Position numbers and translations under genes: made by a program. From Terriglobia bacterium (GTDB lineage: Bacteria; Acidobacteriota; Terriglobia; Terriglobales; Acidobacteriaceae): DNA of 35,675 nt. The first letter of the stretch is position 1. The number at the start of each line of letters is the position of its first letter. The stretch is from NCBI GenBank assembly GCA_021325035.1, contig JAJPHW010000192.1, positions 1 through 35,675 of the forward strand, read 5' to 3'. The notes beneath the pieces were generated by a model. It made no database searches. It was not told the DNA's origin and worked only from the letters and a program-made list of their open reading frames with translations. Below are positions 8,629 to 17,175 of the stretch, in pieces.

Positions 8629-10785
8629 TTACAAAACCGTTTCGCGCGGCTTCGCGTGTTCTTGCCGGCGACGAGCCAACTGCAAATAAATGCTGCGATG
8701 GCGGGCGGATTTCTCGGGATCGCCACCCGGTTGCACATAGAGCGCTGCGAGCCAGCGATGAGCAGCCAACAATCCCGGCAACATGCTTGCCGCAGTTTCG
8801 AAGGCGAGTACAGAACGCTCCCTATGCCCTAGTCGGGCTAGGGCCACACCCAAATAAAAATGCCCCATTGGCAGGAAGTGTTGCAGTCCAACCGCGAGTA
8901 ACGCTTCACTGGCGGCATCCTCATTTCTACGTTGCCGCAGGCGCACAATGGCAAGCCCGAGATGCGCTTCCGGACTGTCACCATCAATATCGAGGGCTTT
9001 CAAGAAAGCGCGTTCCGCATCGGCAGTCCGGCGTTGCCGCAGATATGCTTGCCCAATGCGCAGATGCAGGTCAGGCAAGCGTGGATCGGCTTGCTCCGCT
9101 TTTAACAAACTCGCCAGAGCGGCATCCATGTCGCCTTCTTCGAATTGAATGATTCCCATGAGCAAATCGGCCCAAGGATGCGGGCGCGCAGCCTGCCCTG
9201 CAATCTGCTGCATGGATGTTTGTTCCGTAAGGTGGCTTTTAGTTCTTCCGCCAGATTCTTCCGCTTCCGCTTCATGTTTCGCTTTCGCCTCTTGGAACTG
9301 CTTCTCGCGTCGCTCAGCGTCGTCCGTAATTAGCTTTTCCAGAATCGCTTTTGCTTCAGCGCGGCGGCCCACCGATAAATAACAATGCGCAAGATTCTGC
9401 TGAAAACGGACTTGATCCGGCGATTCTTCGACTAATTCCTCGAACAGGGCAACCGCATCGGTATGCCTCCTTGCGTCAATGTAAGCGCGGGCTAAATTGT
9501 ATTTTTGTTCACGTACCGCAGAGGCTACGGCTTTCGTCTGGTCCTCGCTTAAGGGCTGAACATAACCGAGCGCCACAAACTGCTGCAACACGGCTTGTGC
9601 CGCCGCTGGATCCATACGCATGTCAGCGGGATGCATGCCACACTCTCCCGCTACTTGCTCCCAACTTGGTATCCGTTCAATTTGTGGTGGCTCTTCGAAC
9701 GACTGTACGAGAACGCGGCCGTCCATGTCTTCGCCGACTGGCAGGCCGAAGAGCGAAAGAATCGTTGGCGTGACGTCTAGCAGCGTTGCTCCATAAATTC
9801 TTTCGTCTTTCTTGATGTTATTACCCTTCATGCAAAAAATGCCGAAGGGACGGTGCTGTACTGCCGGCCCGGCGGGCTCTTTCGGAATGCCCCGTGGCCG
9901 CAAATGATCGGAATGAAATCCGTGGTCAGAGACGAGAAGCACCGTCGCATCTGGTCCGGCGAGTTGGAGCAATGTGTCAAGCATCATGTCGTGAAAGCGG
10001 TACGCTCCATTCACGACATCCTTGTAAATTTCAAATTTCTCTTCAGGAATGCCTTCCATTCGTGGAGGATGGAAGTGCATGAAACCGTGGCAAAAATGAT
10101 CGATGCCGTTGTAATAAACAGCCATAAAATCCCATGGTTCGTTTTGGAGAATCCATGTCGCCGCATTATGGATTGAGCAATTCTCAGAGAGAATTTTGGC
10201 AAACGACTGCAATCCCTTATCTTTTTCCTGATCTATCTCAGCCGCGCGGGGTATCCACGGAAGAATCGCTGCTTCGCTGACCTCTGTCGGGTGCATACGC
10301 AAGCGGGCAAAAGTATCGCGCAGGTTTTCTGGGTGTACTGTTCCTGGTGGCATGGGCCACTCTTTATCGATGGGAGCCGTCGCGTAGGGGTAGAGATCAG
10401 AAACCGAAATTCCATTAATGGGCTCGGCGGGATGGCCCGCAAACCAACCAAGAACGTGCGTCTTATATCCGCGCTGCGTAAGGATGTTCCAAATCGCCTT
10501 CACTTTGCGCGAAGTGCTCGTGACCGGCCGAACTCCGCCGTTTTGCGTATCCGGTTCCATGAAACCGTGAATGCCATGCTTGTCTGGCCGCATCCCCGTG
10601 GCAATGGAATTCCACAGCATGGGAGAAAGAATGGGGCGCAATGTCGCGAGATTGCCCATTACGCCCTCATTGATAAAATCATTCAGCGTAGGCATCAGCC
10701 CTTGATCGAGAAGCGGATGAATGATCTTCCAGTCGGCTGCATCCCAGCCGATTAACAGCACTTTCTTTGCGAGCGGCTTACTCAT
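8629..10785 (-). CDS. Alkaline-phosphatase-superfamily phosphodiesterase/nucleotide pyrophosphatase with C-terminal TPR repeats
   Basis: A 718-residue fusion. The N-terminal half (about residues 5-400) is a type I phosphodiesterase/AP-superfamily domain: KKVLLIGWDAADW carries the first metal Asp, ILSPMLWNSIATGMRPDKHG the nucleophile region, YYNGIDHFCHGF a metal Asp/His pair, and VLLVSDHGFHSDH the second pair. The C-terminal third (about 430-700) is made of TPR helices (ARAYIDARRHTDAVALFEEL; AHCYLSVGRRAEAKAIL; LGLAIVRLRQRRNEDA). No signal peptide is seen, so it is probably cytoplasmic. Substrate is unknown; phosphodiesters, phospho-sugars or sulfates are all possible in this superfamily. The ATG at 10785 begins the conserved sequence; a TTG at 10827 in the same frame would add 14 unconserved residues. 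Neither has a good ribosome site. Confidence 0.85.
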   Translation of the reverse strand: MSKPLAKKVLLIGWDAADWKIIHPLLDQGLMPTLNDFINEGVMGNLATLRPILSPMLWNSIATGMRPDKHGIHGFMEPDTQNGGVRPVTSTSRKVKAIWNILTQRGYKTHVLGWFAGHPAEPINGISVSDLYPYATAPIDKEWPMPPGTVHPENLRDTFARLRMHPTEVSEAAILPWIPRAAEIDQEKDKGLQSFAKILSENCSIHNAATWILQNEPWDFMAVYYNGIDHFCHGFMHFHPPRMEGIPEEKFEIYKDVVNGAYRFHDMMLDTLLQLAGPDATVLLVSDHGFHSDHLRPRGIPKEPAGPAVQHRPFGIFCMKGNNIKKDERIYGATLLDVTPTILSLFGLPVGEDMDGRVLVQSFEEPPQIERIPSWEQVAGECGMHPADMRMDPAAAQAVLQQFVALGYVQPLSEDQTKAVASAVREQKYNLARAYIDARRHTDAVALFEELVEESPDQVRFQQNLAHCYLSVGRRAEAKAILEKLITDDAERREKQFQEAKAKHEAEAEESGGRTKSHLTEQTSMQQIAGQAARPHPWADLLMGIIQFEEGDMDAALASLLKAEQADPRLPDLHLRIGQAYLRQRRTADAERAFLKALDIDGDSPEAHLGLAIVRLRQRRNEDAASEALLAVGLQHFLPMGHFYLGVALARLGHRERSVLAFETAASMLPGLLAAHRWLAALYVQPGGDPEKSARHRSIYLQLARRRQEHAKPRETVL

Positions 10786-10867
10786 TTTGAGAATGGAAGT
10801 ATCGTTATTTGCAGCGACGATTGTCAATAGGAGCCAGAGTGTACGAAAGTCTCTATAAACCTGTGGG

Positions 10868-10938
10868 GAATTTTAGCGATTGATTTTACGCAGGCACAGT
10901 GGAGATATCGAAGAAAACATCTCAAAAATGGCATTATT
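10868..10938 (-). repeat. Duplicated intergenic/promoter sequence, copy 2
   Basis: Partner of 8512-8583. The similarity covers about 70 bp and includes the predicted -35 and -10 elements and the region further upstream. Confidence 0.55.
10883..10912 (-). promoter_or_regulatory. Predicted promoter of the phosphodiesterase/TPR gene
   Basis: On the minus strand TTCGAT (10907-10912), an 18-bp spacer and TAAAAT (10883-10888) form a sigma-70-like promoter. It occupies the same position in the duplicated intergenic sequence as the promoter of the M18 gene. Confidence 0.5.
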
Positions 10939-10963
10939 ATGCTGAATACATATGGAGTTAACT

Positions 10964-11878
10964 ATGCCTTTCACTCGATTCTTCCGCTTCTTACTTATTG
11001 GGTTAGTGATTTTATCGTTTTCGCTGGCCGGAGTTGCTCAGACTGCAGCCAGTGGCGTTAACTCACGATTTGCAAGGGTCGAGGGTTTGAAGCTGCACTA
11101 TCTGACAGCGGGCAAAGGGCCGACCGTCATTTTATTGCATGGCTATACGCAGACTTCCCGCATGTGGCGGCCAATTATTCCCTTGCTCGCGCAAAAATTC
11201 ACCGTCATCGCGCCCGACTTGCCGGGGATTGGAGACTCCGATATCCCCAAAGATGGAATGGACATGGCGACCGCGGCGGTAAAAATTCATGCGCTGGCGA
11301 AGTCTCTTGGGGTTCAGAAAGCGAGAGTGGTTGGGCATGACATCGGTCTGATGGTTGCCTACGCTTATGCCGCGCAATTTCCCGAAGAAACTGAGAAGCT
11401 CGTCGTGATGGATGCATTTCTTCCCGGTGTGGAGGGGTGGGAGGCGGTGTACAACAATCCTGGCATTTGGCACTTCCGCTTTAACGGCCCGACGCCGGAA
11501 GCTCTGGTCCGAGGGCGGGAAAGAATCTATTTCGAGCATTATTGGAACGACTTCGCCGCTGATAAAACCCATTCGCTCTCTGAAGCCGACCGCGAAGCAT
11601 ACTCGGCGGCTTATGCGCGTCCCGGACGGATGCGCGCGGGCTGGGAATACTTTGTCTCGTTCCAGCAGGCCGCCAAAGATTTTGCGCGTTTTTCCCAAAC
11701 GAAATTGACGATGCCGGTGCTCGCCATCGGTGGAGAAAAAGCCAATGGAGAGATTTTGGGCAAGCAGATGCAAATCGTCGCGACCAATGCAAAAATTGTC
11801 GTGCTCAAAAACACAGGGCATTGGGTCTCTGAAGAAAATCCAGAAGAAACCACGGACGCGCTAATGGGCTTCTTGTGA
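10964..11878 (+). CDS. Secreted alpha/beta hydrolase, epoxide hydrolase/dehalogenase type
   Basis: A 304-residue protein with a signal peptide (MPFTRFFRFLLIGLVIL then GVAQTAA). The fold motifs are the oxyanion loop HGYTQTSRMW, a nucleophile elbow VVGHDIGLM with Asp126 in the nucleophile position, and the catalytic NTGHWVSEENPEE with His286. An Asp nucleophile points to epoxide hydrolases or dehalogenases rather than esterases (which use Ser). ATG at 10964 is preferred to ATG at 10952, because GGAG (10954-10957) lies 6 nt before it and within the longer version's first codons. It would act in the periplasm. The gene diverges from the phosphodiesterase gene. The substrate cannot be told from sequence. 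Confidence 0.87.
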   Translation: MPFTRFFRFLLIGLVILSFSLAGVAQTAASGVNSRFARVEGLKLHYLTAGKGPTVILLHGYTQTSRMWRPIIPLLAQKFTVIAPDLPGIGDSDIPKDGMDMATAAVKIHALAKSLGVQKARVVGHDIGLMVAYAYAAQFPEETEKLVVMDAFLPGVEGWEAVYNNPGIWHFRFNGPTPEALVRGRERIYFEHYWNDFAADKTHSLSEADREAYSAAYARPGRMRAGWEYFVSFQQAAKDFARFSQTKLTMPVLAIGGEKANGEILGKQMQIVATNAKIVVLKNTGHWVSEENPEETTDALMGFL

Positions 11879-11940
11879 GTTCCCGCCGATGCCGTACCAG
11901 GAATTGCGAAAAAATGTAATTTCACGACTCCGGGTGGTGC

Positions 11941-11946
11941 TAGACT
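11941..11946 (+). promoter_or_regulatory. -10 element placing the transcript start at or next to the ATG (leaderless candidate)
   Basis: TAGACT is only 6 bp before the ATG at 11953 and no ribosome-binding sequence lies between. A start point about 7 bp after the hexamer would coincide with the start codon. TTTCAC lies at a plausible -35 distance. Confidence 0.4.
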
Positions 11947-11952
11947 GCGGCC

Positions 11953-12423
11953 ATGGCCCGTAAAAAGAAAAGTACCAAGAAAAACGCAAAGAAAGCCGCT
12001 GCCCCAAGAAACAAACCAGTGAAGAAGAAAGCTGCCCGCAAGCCTACGAAGAAAAAGGCTTTGCGATCCAAGCCATCCGTAAAGAAGAAAGCGCCGCGGA
12101 AAAAAGCTATGGCTCGAAAGAAGGCTACAACGGGCAAGAAGAGCCGAGCCATCGCGAAGCCCGCGAGAAATCGCGAACAAGACGACTCCGCATATCCATT
12201 GGCACCGCCGCTTACAGAGGTCGAAGCCGGCGATCTGCAAGGGTTGTCAAACCGCAGAGGCGCGGATTCTGAAAGCGTGGATGAGTTGCTCGAAGAGGGC
12301 AATGCGTTCGAGGCTGGCGTGGTTAGCGGCGTTGAGGATGCAGATAACAACGACGGGCGCGAAGTCCACACTCGAGAATTCCCCGAAGACGATGTGCCCG
12401 AAGAATACCTAGATGAGGATTAG
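11953..12423 (+). CDS. Histone-H1-like Lys/Ala-rich protein with acidic C-terminal tail
   Basis: A 156-residue protein with two oppositely charged halves. Residues 1 to about 75 are almost only Lys, Arg, Ala, Pro, Thr and Ser in repeated KKK/KKA/PRKK runs, as in bacterial H1-like and AlgP-like DNA-binding tails. Residues from about 78 on are acidic (VDELLEEGNAFEAG; FPEDDVPEEYLDED at the end). The basic half probably binds DNA or RNA without specificity; the acidic half may be a self-masking or partner-binding segment. There are no Cys residues, membrane segments or enzymatic motifs. The start has no ribosome site and a -10 hexamer very close upstream, suggesting leaderless translation. The function is inferred from composition only. 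Confidence 0.75.
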   Translation: MARKKKSTKKNAKKAAAPRNKPVKKKAARKPTKKKALRSKPSVKKKAPRKKAMARKKATTGKKSRAIAKPARNREQDDSAYPLAPPLTEVEAGDLQGLSNRRGADSESVDELLEEGNAFEAGVVSGVEDADNNDGREVHTREFPEDDVPEEYLDED

Positions 12424-12488
12424 GGATGCTCAACATGAGCGTGCCCCGCACAGATGCGCCGTGATTCATTGTCCATAGAGAGTTATCA

Positions 12489-14087
12489 TTGAGCGCTGCC
12501 AGCCAGCCGATGAAACAAACATCGGGATTACTACATCCTCTGCGAACGCCGGTCTTCCGCAATCTCATTGTGGCCGATGTCGTATCTGACATCGGCACGT
12601 TCATGCAGAGTGTCGGCGCCGCCTGGCTGATGGTGTCGCTCAACGCTGGGCCTTTATACGTTGCGCTCATTCAAACAGCGAGTTCCCTTCCCTTTTTTAT
12701 TTTCGCCCTACCGGCTGGAGCTATTGGCGATATTGCCGACCGCCGCAAGTTAATCCTGTTCACAGAAACGTGGATGGCCTGTTTTGCAACCGTGCTTACG
12801 GTTGTAACGATCACAGGGCGGATCACTCCGCTATTGCTGCTCGTTCTCACATTTGCCCTGTCTGCCGGTGATGCTTTTGAGAGTCCCACTTGGCGTGCAG
12901 TCTTACCCGAACTTGTCGGCAAAGACGACCTCGCGTCAGCCGCCGCATTGAACGGAATTGAATTCAATTTGGCGCGCGCCGTTGGGCCGGCATTGGCTGG
13001 TTTCGTCATCGCGGCATGGAACGTGGCAACGGCCTTCGCGATTAATGCTGCATCGTTCGTGGGAGTCCTTCTCGTCATAGTGCGCTGGAAGCGGCCACCT
13101 CGAAAACGCACGACGCCCAGAGAAACATTGGGCGGCGCAACTGCGGCGGCGATCCGTTATGTTCGTTACTCTCCCGAAATTCGCACACTTTTTTTGCGCT
13201 CGGGCAGCGTCATGTTTTTTGCCAGTGGGTTCCTCGCGCTTTTGCCGTCCTTGGCGCACCATTTGAGCAAGAGTCCGCTGACATATGGTGTTTTACTCGG
13301 CTGCTTTGGTTTTGGCGCTGTTGTGGGCGCCACGATGATGCAGCGCGGACGAGCACGCTGGTCGTCGGAAGCAATTATCTCAACGGGCGTTGTGCTGTTT
13401 GGCCTTAGCACGATGGCCGCAGGAACTGCCCACACCTTACCCTGGCTGCTTGTGACGATGCTGACTGGTGGGGCCTCATGGCTTGTATTCATTTCACTGT
13501 TCAACGTGATTGTTTTAAATCAAACACCGGACTGGGTACGCGCCCGCGTTCTTGCAGTTTCTTTGCTGATTATTCAGGGAGCCATGGCCGGCGGGAGCGC
13601 CGTGTGGGGCGCTTTAGCGGCTCGAATTGGCATATCTGAGACTTTGATATGCTCTGGTGTTGGCATTTTTGCCAGCGCATCATTGGCTTTCTTTTTTAAG
13701 CTTCCGGACGCACCCGCCGACCTCACGCCGTTGGTTCATGGCAAAACGCCTACGATCTTATCCACCGATGTCACTGATGCAGAGTCCGGGCCAATTCTCG
13801 TGACTGTCGAATATGTTGTGCAACCGGGAAAAGAAGAGAAATTTCTAAAAGCGGTACACAAACGCGAACGATTGCGCCGTAGGGATGGCGCTTACCGCTG
13901 GGGAATTTTTCGCGACCTGGGTAGCATCGACCGATATGTCGAAACTTTCCTTGTGGACTCCTGGGCTGAGCATTTACGACAGCATGAACGCTCGACTCAG
14001 GCTGATCGGGTTGTGGAAGAACAAATTTATAAGTTCGTTACGGGGACGCCGACGGTTAGGCACATGGCGTACGCAATGGATAAGTAG
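12489..14087 (+). CDS. MFS transporter of the MFS_3 (EntS-like) family with C-terminal soluble domain
   Basis: A 532-residue protein. About 12 hydrophobic segments cover residues 20-410, with the family's early pattern FRNLIVADVVSDIGTFMQSVGAAW and the loop-2-like GAIGDIADRRKL. The last 110 residues (VTVEYVVQPGKEEKFLKAV onward, ending at HMAYAMDK) are soluble and resemble a dimeric alpha/beta-barrel monooxygenase-like domain; this tail is known in the MFS_3 family. The role is likely drug- or siderophore-type export, driven by protons across the inner membrane. The TTG start at 12489 is supported by AGAGAG 6 bp upstream; ATG at 12510 lacks one. Its stop lies 8 bp before the displaced tRNA-Glu fragment, which marks the left end of the proposed island. 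Confidence 0.88.
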   Translation: MSAASQPMKQTSGLLHPLRTPVFRNLIVADVVSDIGTFMQSVGAAWLMVSLNAGPLYVALIQTASSLPFFIFALPAGAIGDIADRRKLILFTETWMACFATVLTVVTITGRITPLLLLVLTFALSAGDAFESPTWRAVLPELVGKDDLASAAALNGIEFNLARAVGPALAGFVIAAWNVATAFAINAASFVGVLLVIVRWKRPPRKRTTPRETLGGATAAAIRYVRYSPEIRTLFLRSGSVMFFASGFLALLPSLAHHLSKSPLTYGVLLGCFGFGAVVGATMMQRGRARWSSEAIISTGVVLFGLSTMAAGTAHTLPWLLVTMLTGGASWLVFISLFNVIVLNQTPDWVRARVLAVSLLIIQGAMAGGSAVWGALAARIGISETLICSGVGIFASASLAFFFKLPDAPADLTPLVHGKTPTILSTDVTDAESGPILVTVEYVVQPGKEEKFLKAVHKRERLRRRDGAYRWGIFRDLGSIDRYVETFLVDSWAEHLRQHERSTQADRVVEEQIYKFVTGTPTVRHMAYAMDK

Positions 14088-14094
14088 ATTGTAG

Positions 14095-14129
14095 TTGGCG
14101 TCCCCGACGAGATTCGAACCCGTGTTATC
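14095..14129 (-). repeat. Displaced 3' fragment of tRNA-Glu (candidate attachment site, left end of island)
   Basis: This 35-bp stretch matches 30247-30281, the 3' part of the intact tRNA-Glu gene, with one mismatch (position 14110), in the same orientation. It covers the encoded CCA end, acceptor strand, T-arm and variable loop. It has no anticodon or D-arm, so it is not a working tRNA. The mismatch changes a T-stem C to T on the minus strand. Such fragments are left behind when an element integrates into a tRNA 3' end. Confidence 0.8.
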
Positions 14130-14330
14130 ACGCCTTTCTATGCGAATCCCCAGGCAAAACATCAACCCCATAGCGCGGTGTGGTGTCTGATCATTTCTAC
14201 ACTAATCGCGTATCCGTAATAGGTCGCGCGTAGTATTGTGAACCTCCGACGGGAACCGGAAAATTCCGCTCTCCACGCTACATTAACTTTCTGAGCAACC
14301 AAAATGTATTAGCTGTTAAAGTGCTGGATT

Positions 14331-15731
14331 CTACACAAACGGCTCGAGCTTACCCAAGATGGTCGGCAGATATTCCGAGACTGTGGGATGAATGTGCATG
14401 GCGCGCTGGATGACCGTGTACGGCGCCTTTGCATATATGATGTCGAGAAGAACATGAATCACTTCATCGCCTCCGACGCCCAGAATCGCAGCTCCCAGAA
14501 TCTGTTTCGTTTCTGCATCCACACAGATTTTCATGAAGCCTTGCATCTCACCTTTTTCGTAGGCGCGGCTGACCTTACTCATCGGATATTTCACCGCGAG
14601 GGCACGACGTCCGGATTTCCTCACCTGTGCGTCCGTCATGCCGCATCGCCCTAATGGTGGATCAATATATAGCGCGTAGGCTTGGATCCTATCGGAGAGC
14701 CGGCGATGGTCGGCGTTAAAGAGATTGTCCGCAACGATCTCGTAATCGTTATAAGAGGTATGCGTAAAGGCGCCGTGGCCGTTGCAGTCCCCGAGCGCCC
14801 ATATGCCGGGCACGTTGGTTTGCAGTTGATCATCTACTGCTATGTAACCACGATTGTCGGTTGCGACCCCGGCCTTTTCGAGACCCAGATCGCTGGTGTT
14901 GGGAACACGCCCAACAGCAAGAAGCACGTGCGTGCCCGTTACTTCCTTTGGGTCATCGCTGCAATCCATGCCGACGGCGACACCACCAACGTGTTTCGCC
15001 AGCGAGATACATTTCGCGTTCAGCCGGATTTGTATGTCCTCAGCCTCGAGAATTTCGCGCACAGCTTGCGAGATGTCTTCGTCCTCTCGTCCAATTAACC
15101 GCGGTCCCATTTCCACAATTGTGACTTCGCTGCCGAGCCGGCGATAAATTTGAGCGAACTCCAGCCCTACATAACTTCCGCCGACGATTACAAGATGCCC
15201 GGGCAAGGAATCGATATCCATCATTGATGAGTTGTTGAGAAACGGAACATCGTGAACGCCCGGCATATCCGGAACCGAAGCCCGCCCACCTACATTGATA
15301 TAAATCTTCTCGGCTTGCAGAACTTCATCATTGACAACAACAGTGTTCGGCGACCGGAAGCGGGCATGACCTTGAATGACCGTACAATTTGCCATTCCTC
15401 GAAGCCACTCCTCCACTCCCTTATTGGATCTCGCGGAGGCGGCATCTTTGCGGGCTTTGACCCGCTTCATATCTACGCGCATATCTCCAATGGAAAAACC
15501 ATATTCCGTGCCCCTGCTGGCAATATGGATCGCATAGGCGCTGGCCACGAGTGTCTTCGTCGGGATACATCCCGTATTAACACAGGTGCCGCCAAATTTA
15601 TGGCGTTCGATAATCGCGACGGTTTTTCCGGCGGCCGCAAACCGCGCTGCCAGGGGCGGGCCGGCCTGACCCGTGCCGATGATGATTGCGTCGAAGTGCT
15701 TCGTTTCTGGGACAGCAATTGCAGTGTTCAT
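14331..15731 (-). CDS. FAD-dependent pyridine nucleotide-disulfide reductase, RclA/MerA-like
   Basis: A 466-residue flavoenzyme. It has an FAD Rossmann motif (AIIIGTGQAGPPLAARFA, about residues 15-32), the redox-active disulfide GGTCVNTGCIPTKT (Cys50 and Cys55), an NAD(P)H-binding GGSYVGLEFAQIY, the second FAD motif GIWALGDCNG, and the C-terminal dimer helix with HIHPTVSEYLPTIL, where His and Glu form the catalytic pair. It has no N-terminal heavy-metal domain and no C-terminal Cys pair, so mercuric reductase proper is unlikely. RclA-type enzymes reduce metal ions or protect against reactive chlorine. It is not dihydrolipoamide dehydrogenase by context, because no 2-oxoacid dehydrogenase genes are nearby. 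It is the first unit of the island and has its own copy of the island promoter; GGAGC precedes the ATG. Confidence 0.85.
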   Translation of the reverse strand: MNTAIAVPETKHFDAIIIGTGQAGPPLAARFAAAGKTVAIIERHKFGGTCVNTGCIPTKTLVASAYAIHIASRGTEYGFSIGDMRVDMKRVKARKDAASARSNKGVEEWLRGMANCTVIQGHARFRSPNTVVVNDEVLQAEKIYINVGGRASVPDMPGVHDVPFLNNSSMMDIDSLPGHLVIVGGSYVGLEFAQIYRRLGSEVTIVEMGPRLIGREDEDISQAVREILEAEDIQIRLNAKCISLAKHVGGVAVGMDCSDDPKEVTGTHVLLAVGRVPNTSDLGLEKAGVATDNRGYIAVDDQLQTNVPGIWALGDCNGHGAFTHTSYNDYEIVADNLFNADHRRLSDRIQAYALYIDPPLGRCGMTDAQVRKSGRRALAVKYPMSKVSRAYEKGEMQGFMKICVDAETKQILGAAILGVGGDEVIHVLLDIIYAKAPYTVIQRAMHIHPTVSEYLPTILGKLEPFV

Positions 15732-15756
15732 AATTGCTCCGATCTGCCCTGGCTGA

Positions 15757-15816
15757 TTAATGGCAGAATCACGATGACAAATCTATTGGACGAACGTATC
15801 GACAGACAAGTATGCG
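15757..15816 (-). promoter_or_regulatory. Island promoter module 1 (flavoprotein reductase gene)
   Basis: Minus strand: operator 15791-15816 with one good half (GATACGTTCG) and a decayed outer half, TCCAA, -35 TAGATT (15780-15785), 17-bp spacer, -10 CATTAA (15757-15762). The sequence from -35 to the start codon is closely similar to module 6. Confidence 0.6.
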
Positions 15817-15863
15817 TCGGATTCACGGGGCAGAGTCGCGTACTTTATCCCACAGTGCCCCTA

Positions 15864-15920
15864 CTAAGGTATCGCCCATACCATCGTCCAATTGATTCGC
15901 TGGAGCGCTTCGGTTCTAAT
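15864..15920 (+). promoter_or_regulatory. Island promoter module 2 (GlcG/HbpS-like gene)
   Basis: Operator 15864-15886 with core GGTATCGCCCATACC, then TCCAA, -35 TTGATT (15892-15897), 17-bp spacer and -10 TCTAAT (15915-15920). The gene starts at 15969. Confidence 0.7.
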
Positions 15921-15968
15921 CTCCACATTGCAACCGATTTCGTGGGAGGGTTTTTGGGGAGAAAAATC

Positions 15969-16481
15969 ATGTCAAGCAACGTAGCAGAAATCGCCGTGAA
16001 AGCGCCGGTCACATCGAACCCGCTCGATGCCATCCCAAATGAAATACCGTTCGATGTGCCCTACGGCCGCCCAATATCACTGTGCCGGGCACTCGCAGTC
16101 ATTCACGCAGCGGTCGAAGAAGCCAAGAAGAGGAATTGGAAGGTGAATATCGCCGTTACCGATTCCGGAGGAAATTTAGTGGCTTTCCAACGAATGGACG
16201 GCGCAATGCTTGCCTCTATTCAGATTGCGGAGCACAAGGCGAAAGCCGCCGTTACCTTCCGCCGGCCAACGAAAGTCTTCGAGGATGGCGTCAACCTCAT
16301 GCATCTTAACTATCTGCTCGCGTTTGATGGGGTCATTGCGTCCCGAGGCGGAATCCCACTGATCGAGCAAGGGGATATCATCGGCGCAATCGGTGTTTCG
16401 GGAGGTACGGATTCCCAGGATGAAGTCGTGAGTAAGGCGGGCGCGGCATTAATCAATGATCCTCGGGCGAACATCAAATGA
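15969..16481 (+). CDS. GlcG/HbpS-family protein
   Basis: A 170-residue protein whose residues 35-165 form a GlcG/HbpS domain: AVIHAAVEEAKKRNWKVNIA, VTDSGGNLVAFQRMDGA, IAEHKAKAAVTF and GGIPLIEQGDIIGAIGVSGG. HbpS members bind haem and can sense redox stress; GlcG members accompany glycolate or related oxidation genes. No signal peptide is seen, so it is probably cytoplasmic, unlike secreted HbpS. The ATG at 15969 is chosen because GGGGAG precedes it and because the upstream open frame runs through the promoter and the divergent gene. It is the head and probably the only gene of its unit. Haem binding is possible but not shown by sequence. Confidence 0.85.
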   Translation: MSSNVAEIAVKAPVTSNPLDAIPNEIPFDVPYGRPISLCRALAVIHAAVEEAKKRNWKVNIAVTDSGGNLVAFQRMDGAMLASIQIAEHKAKAAVTFRRPTKVFEDGVNLMHLNYLLAFDGVIASRGGIPLIEQGDIIGAIGVSGGTDSQDEVVSKAGAALINDPRANIK

Positions 16482-16520
16482 CACAGATCTCTAGCGCCCA
16501 GAACAAAAAAATAACGTGAA

Positions 16521-16545
16521 GCCTCCGGCTTCGCTCGGTGGAGGC
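16521..16545 (-). terminator. Hairpin, possible terminator of the cupin gene
   Basis: GCCTCC (16521-16526) pairs with GGAGGC (16540-16545), extended by an inner CCG/CGG pairing with a bulge. Read on the minus strand it is followed after a few bases by a T-rich tract (16505-16513). It lies 70 bp after the cupin stop. Confidence 0.4.
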
Positions 16546-16614
16546 CCTGCGCGAGGTGCACAAATCCACTTCCATATTTTGCTGATCGTTCATCTTGTAT
16601 CGTTCCAACTCTTA

Positions 16615-17100
16615 CTACGAATTGTTGTTTCGCGGATCGTCCTCGGCGCTGAGGTATTCCAGTCCAAGCGGTCCCATCGCCGTAACTTGCGTGACGTATT
16701 CGCTGGATTTCGCCCAGTGGAAATGGGGCGTGTTCCCAGGGAGAATGATCACGGCGCCGGGAGGATAGGCTTCCAACTTATTCGCGTCGAATTCATCACC
16801 AAGACCGATATAAAAGACGCCGGAAATCACGGTATAGACTCGATCCTCGGGGTGCTTGTGCGGCATCAGCTTCTCGCCGTGGGGCATTTTGACCCTGATT
16901 GTGTAAGGGCCAGATTTCGAGGGCCGACCAACGACGACGGCCAGCCGGACGGAAGGTGGGAACGCCGGGAACTGTTTCCAGACGACGTCCTCGGGCAAGA
17001 TAGTTTTAAAAACCTCCTGCCCGAGTTGGTGAGGCCGGACCTCGCTGGGCTGGGCTTCGTTTTGCGCGACAAACTCTATTGCGCTGACGTTCTGAGACAT
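16615..17100 (-). CDS. Cupin-domain protein
   Basis: A 161-residue protein with one cupin barrel. Motif 1 is GEKLMPHKHPEDRVYTVISG, giving the HxH and Glu metal ligands; motif 2 is PGNTPHFHW, giving the last His. The metal site is therefore complete and a dioxygenase, isomerase or sensor-like role is possible. There is no signal peptide. GGAGG precedes the ATG by 6 nt. The gene follows the secreted alpha/beta hydrolase on the same strand with a 75-bp gap, so both probably share island promoter module 3. The natural substrate is unknown. Confidence 0.85.
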   Translation of the reverse strand: MSQNVSAIEFVAQNEAQPSEVRPHQLGQEVFKTILPEDVVWKQFPAFPPSVRLAVVVGRPSKSGPYTIRVKMPHGEKLMPHKHPEDRVYTVISGVFYIGLGDEFDANKLEAYPPGAVIILPGNTPHFHWAKSSEYVTQVTAMGPLGLEYLSAEDDPRNNNS

Positions 17101-17175
17101 ATAAAACCTCCACGATGCAGATATGTAGGACTTAAAGTCCGTCGTAGAACCGCCATAATTCCCCGCCGTTCGATT

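Noticed and set aside
14331-15731. Mercuric reductase or dihydrolipoamide dehydrogenase
   Set aside because: It lacks the N-terminal metal-binding domain and C-terminal Cys pair of MerA, and no dehydrogenase complex genes are near.
15252-15968. N-terminal extension of the GlcG/HbpS-like frame by 239 codons
   Set aside because: It runs antisense through the reductase gene and across two promoter modules; the ATG at 15969 has a good ribosome site.
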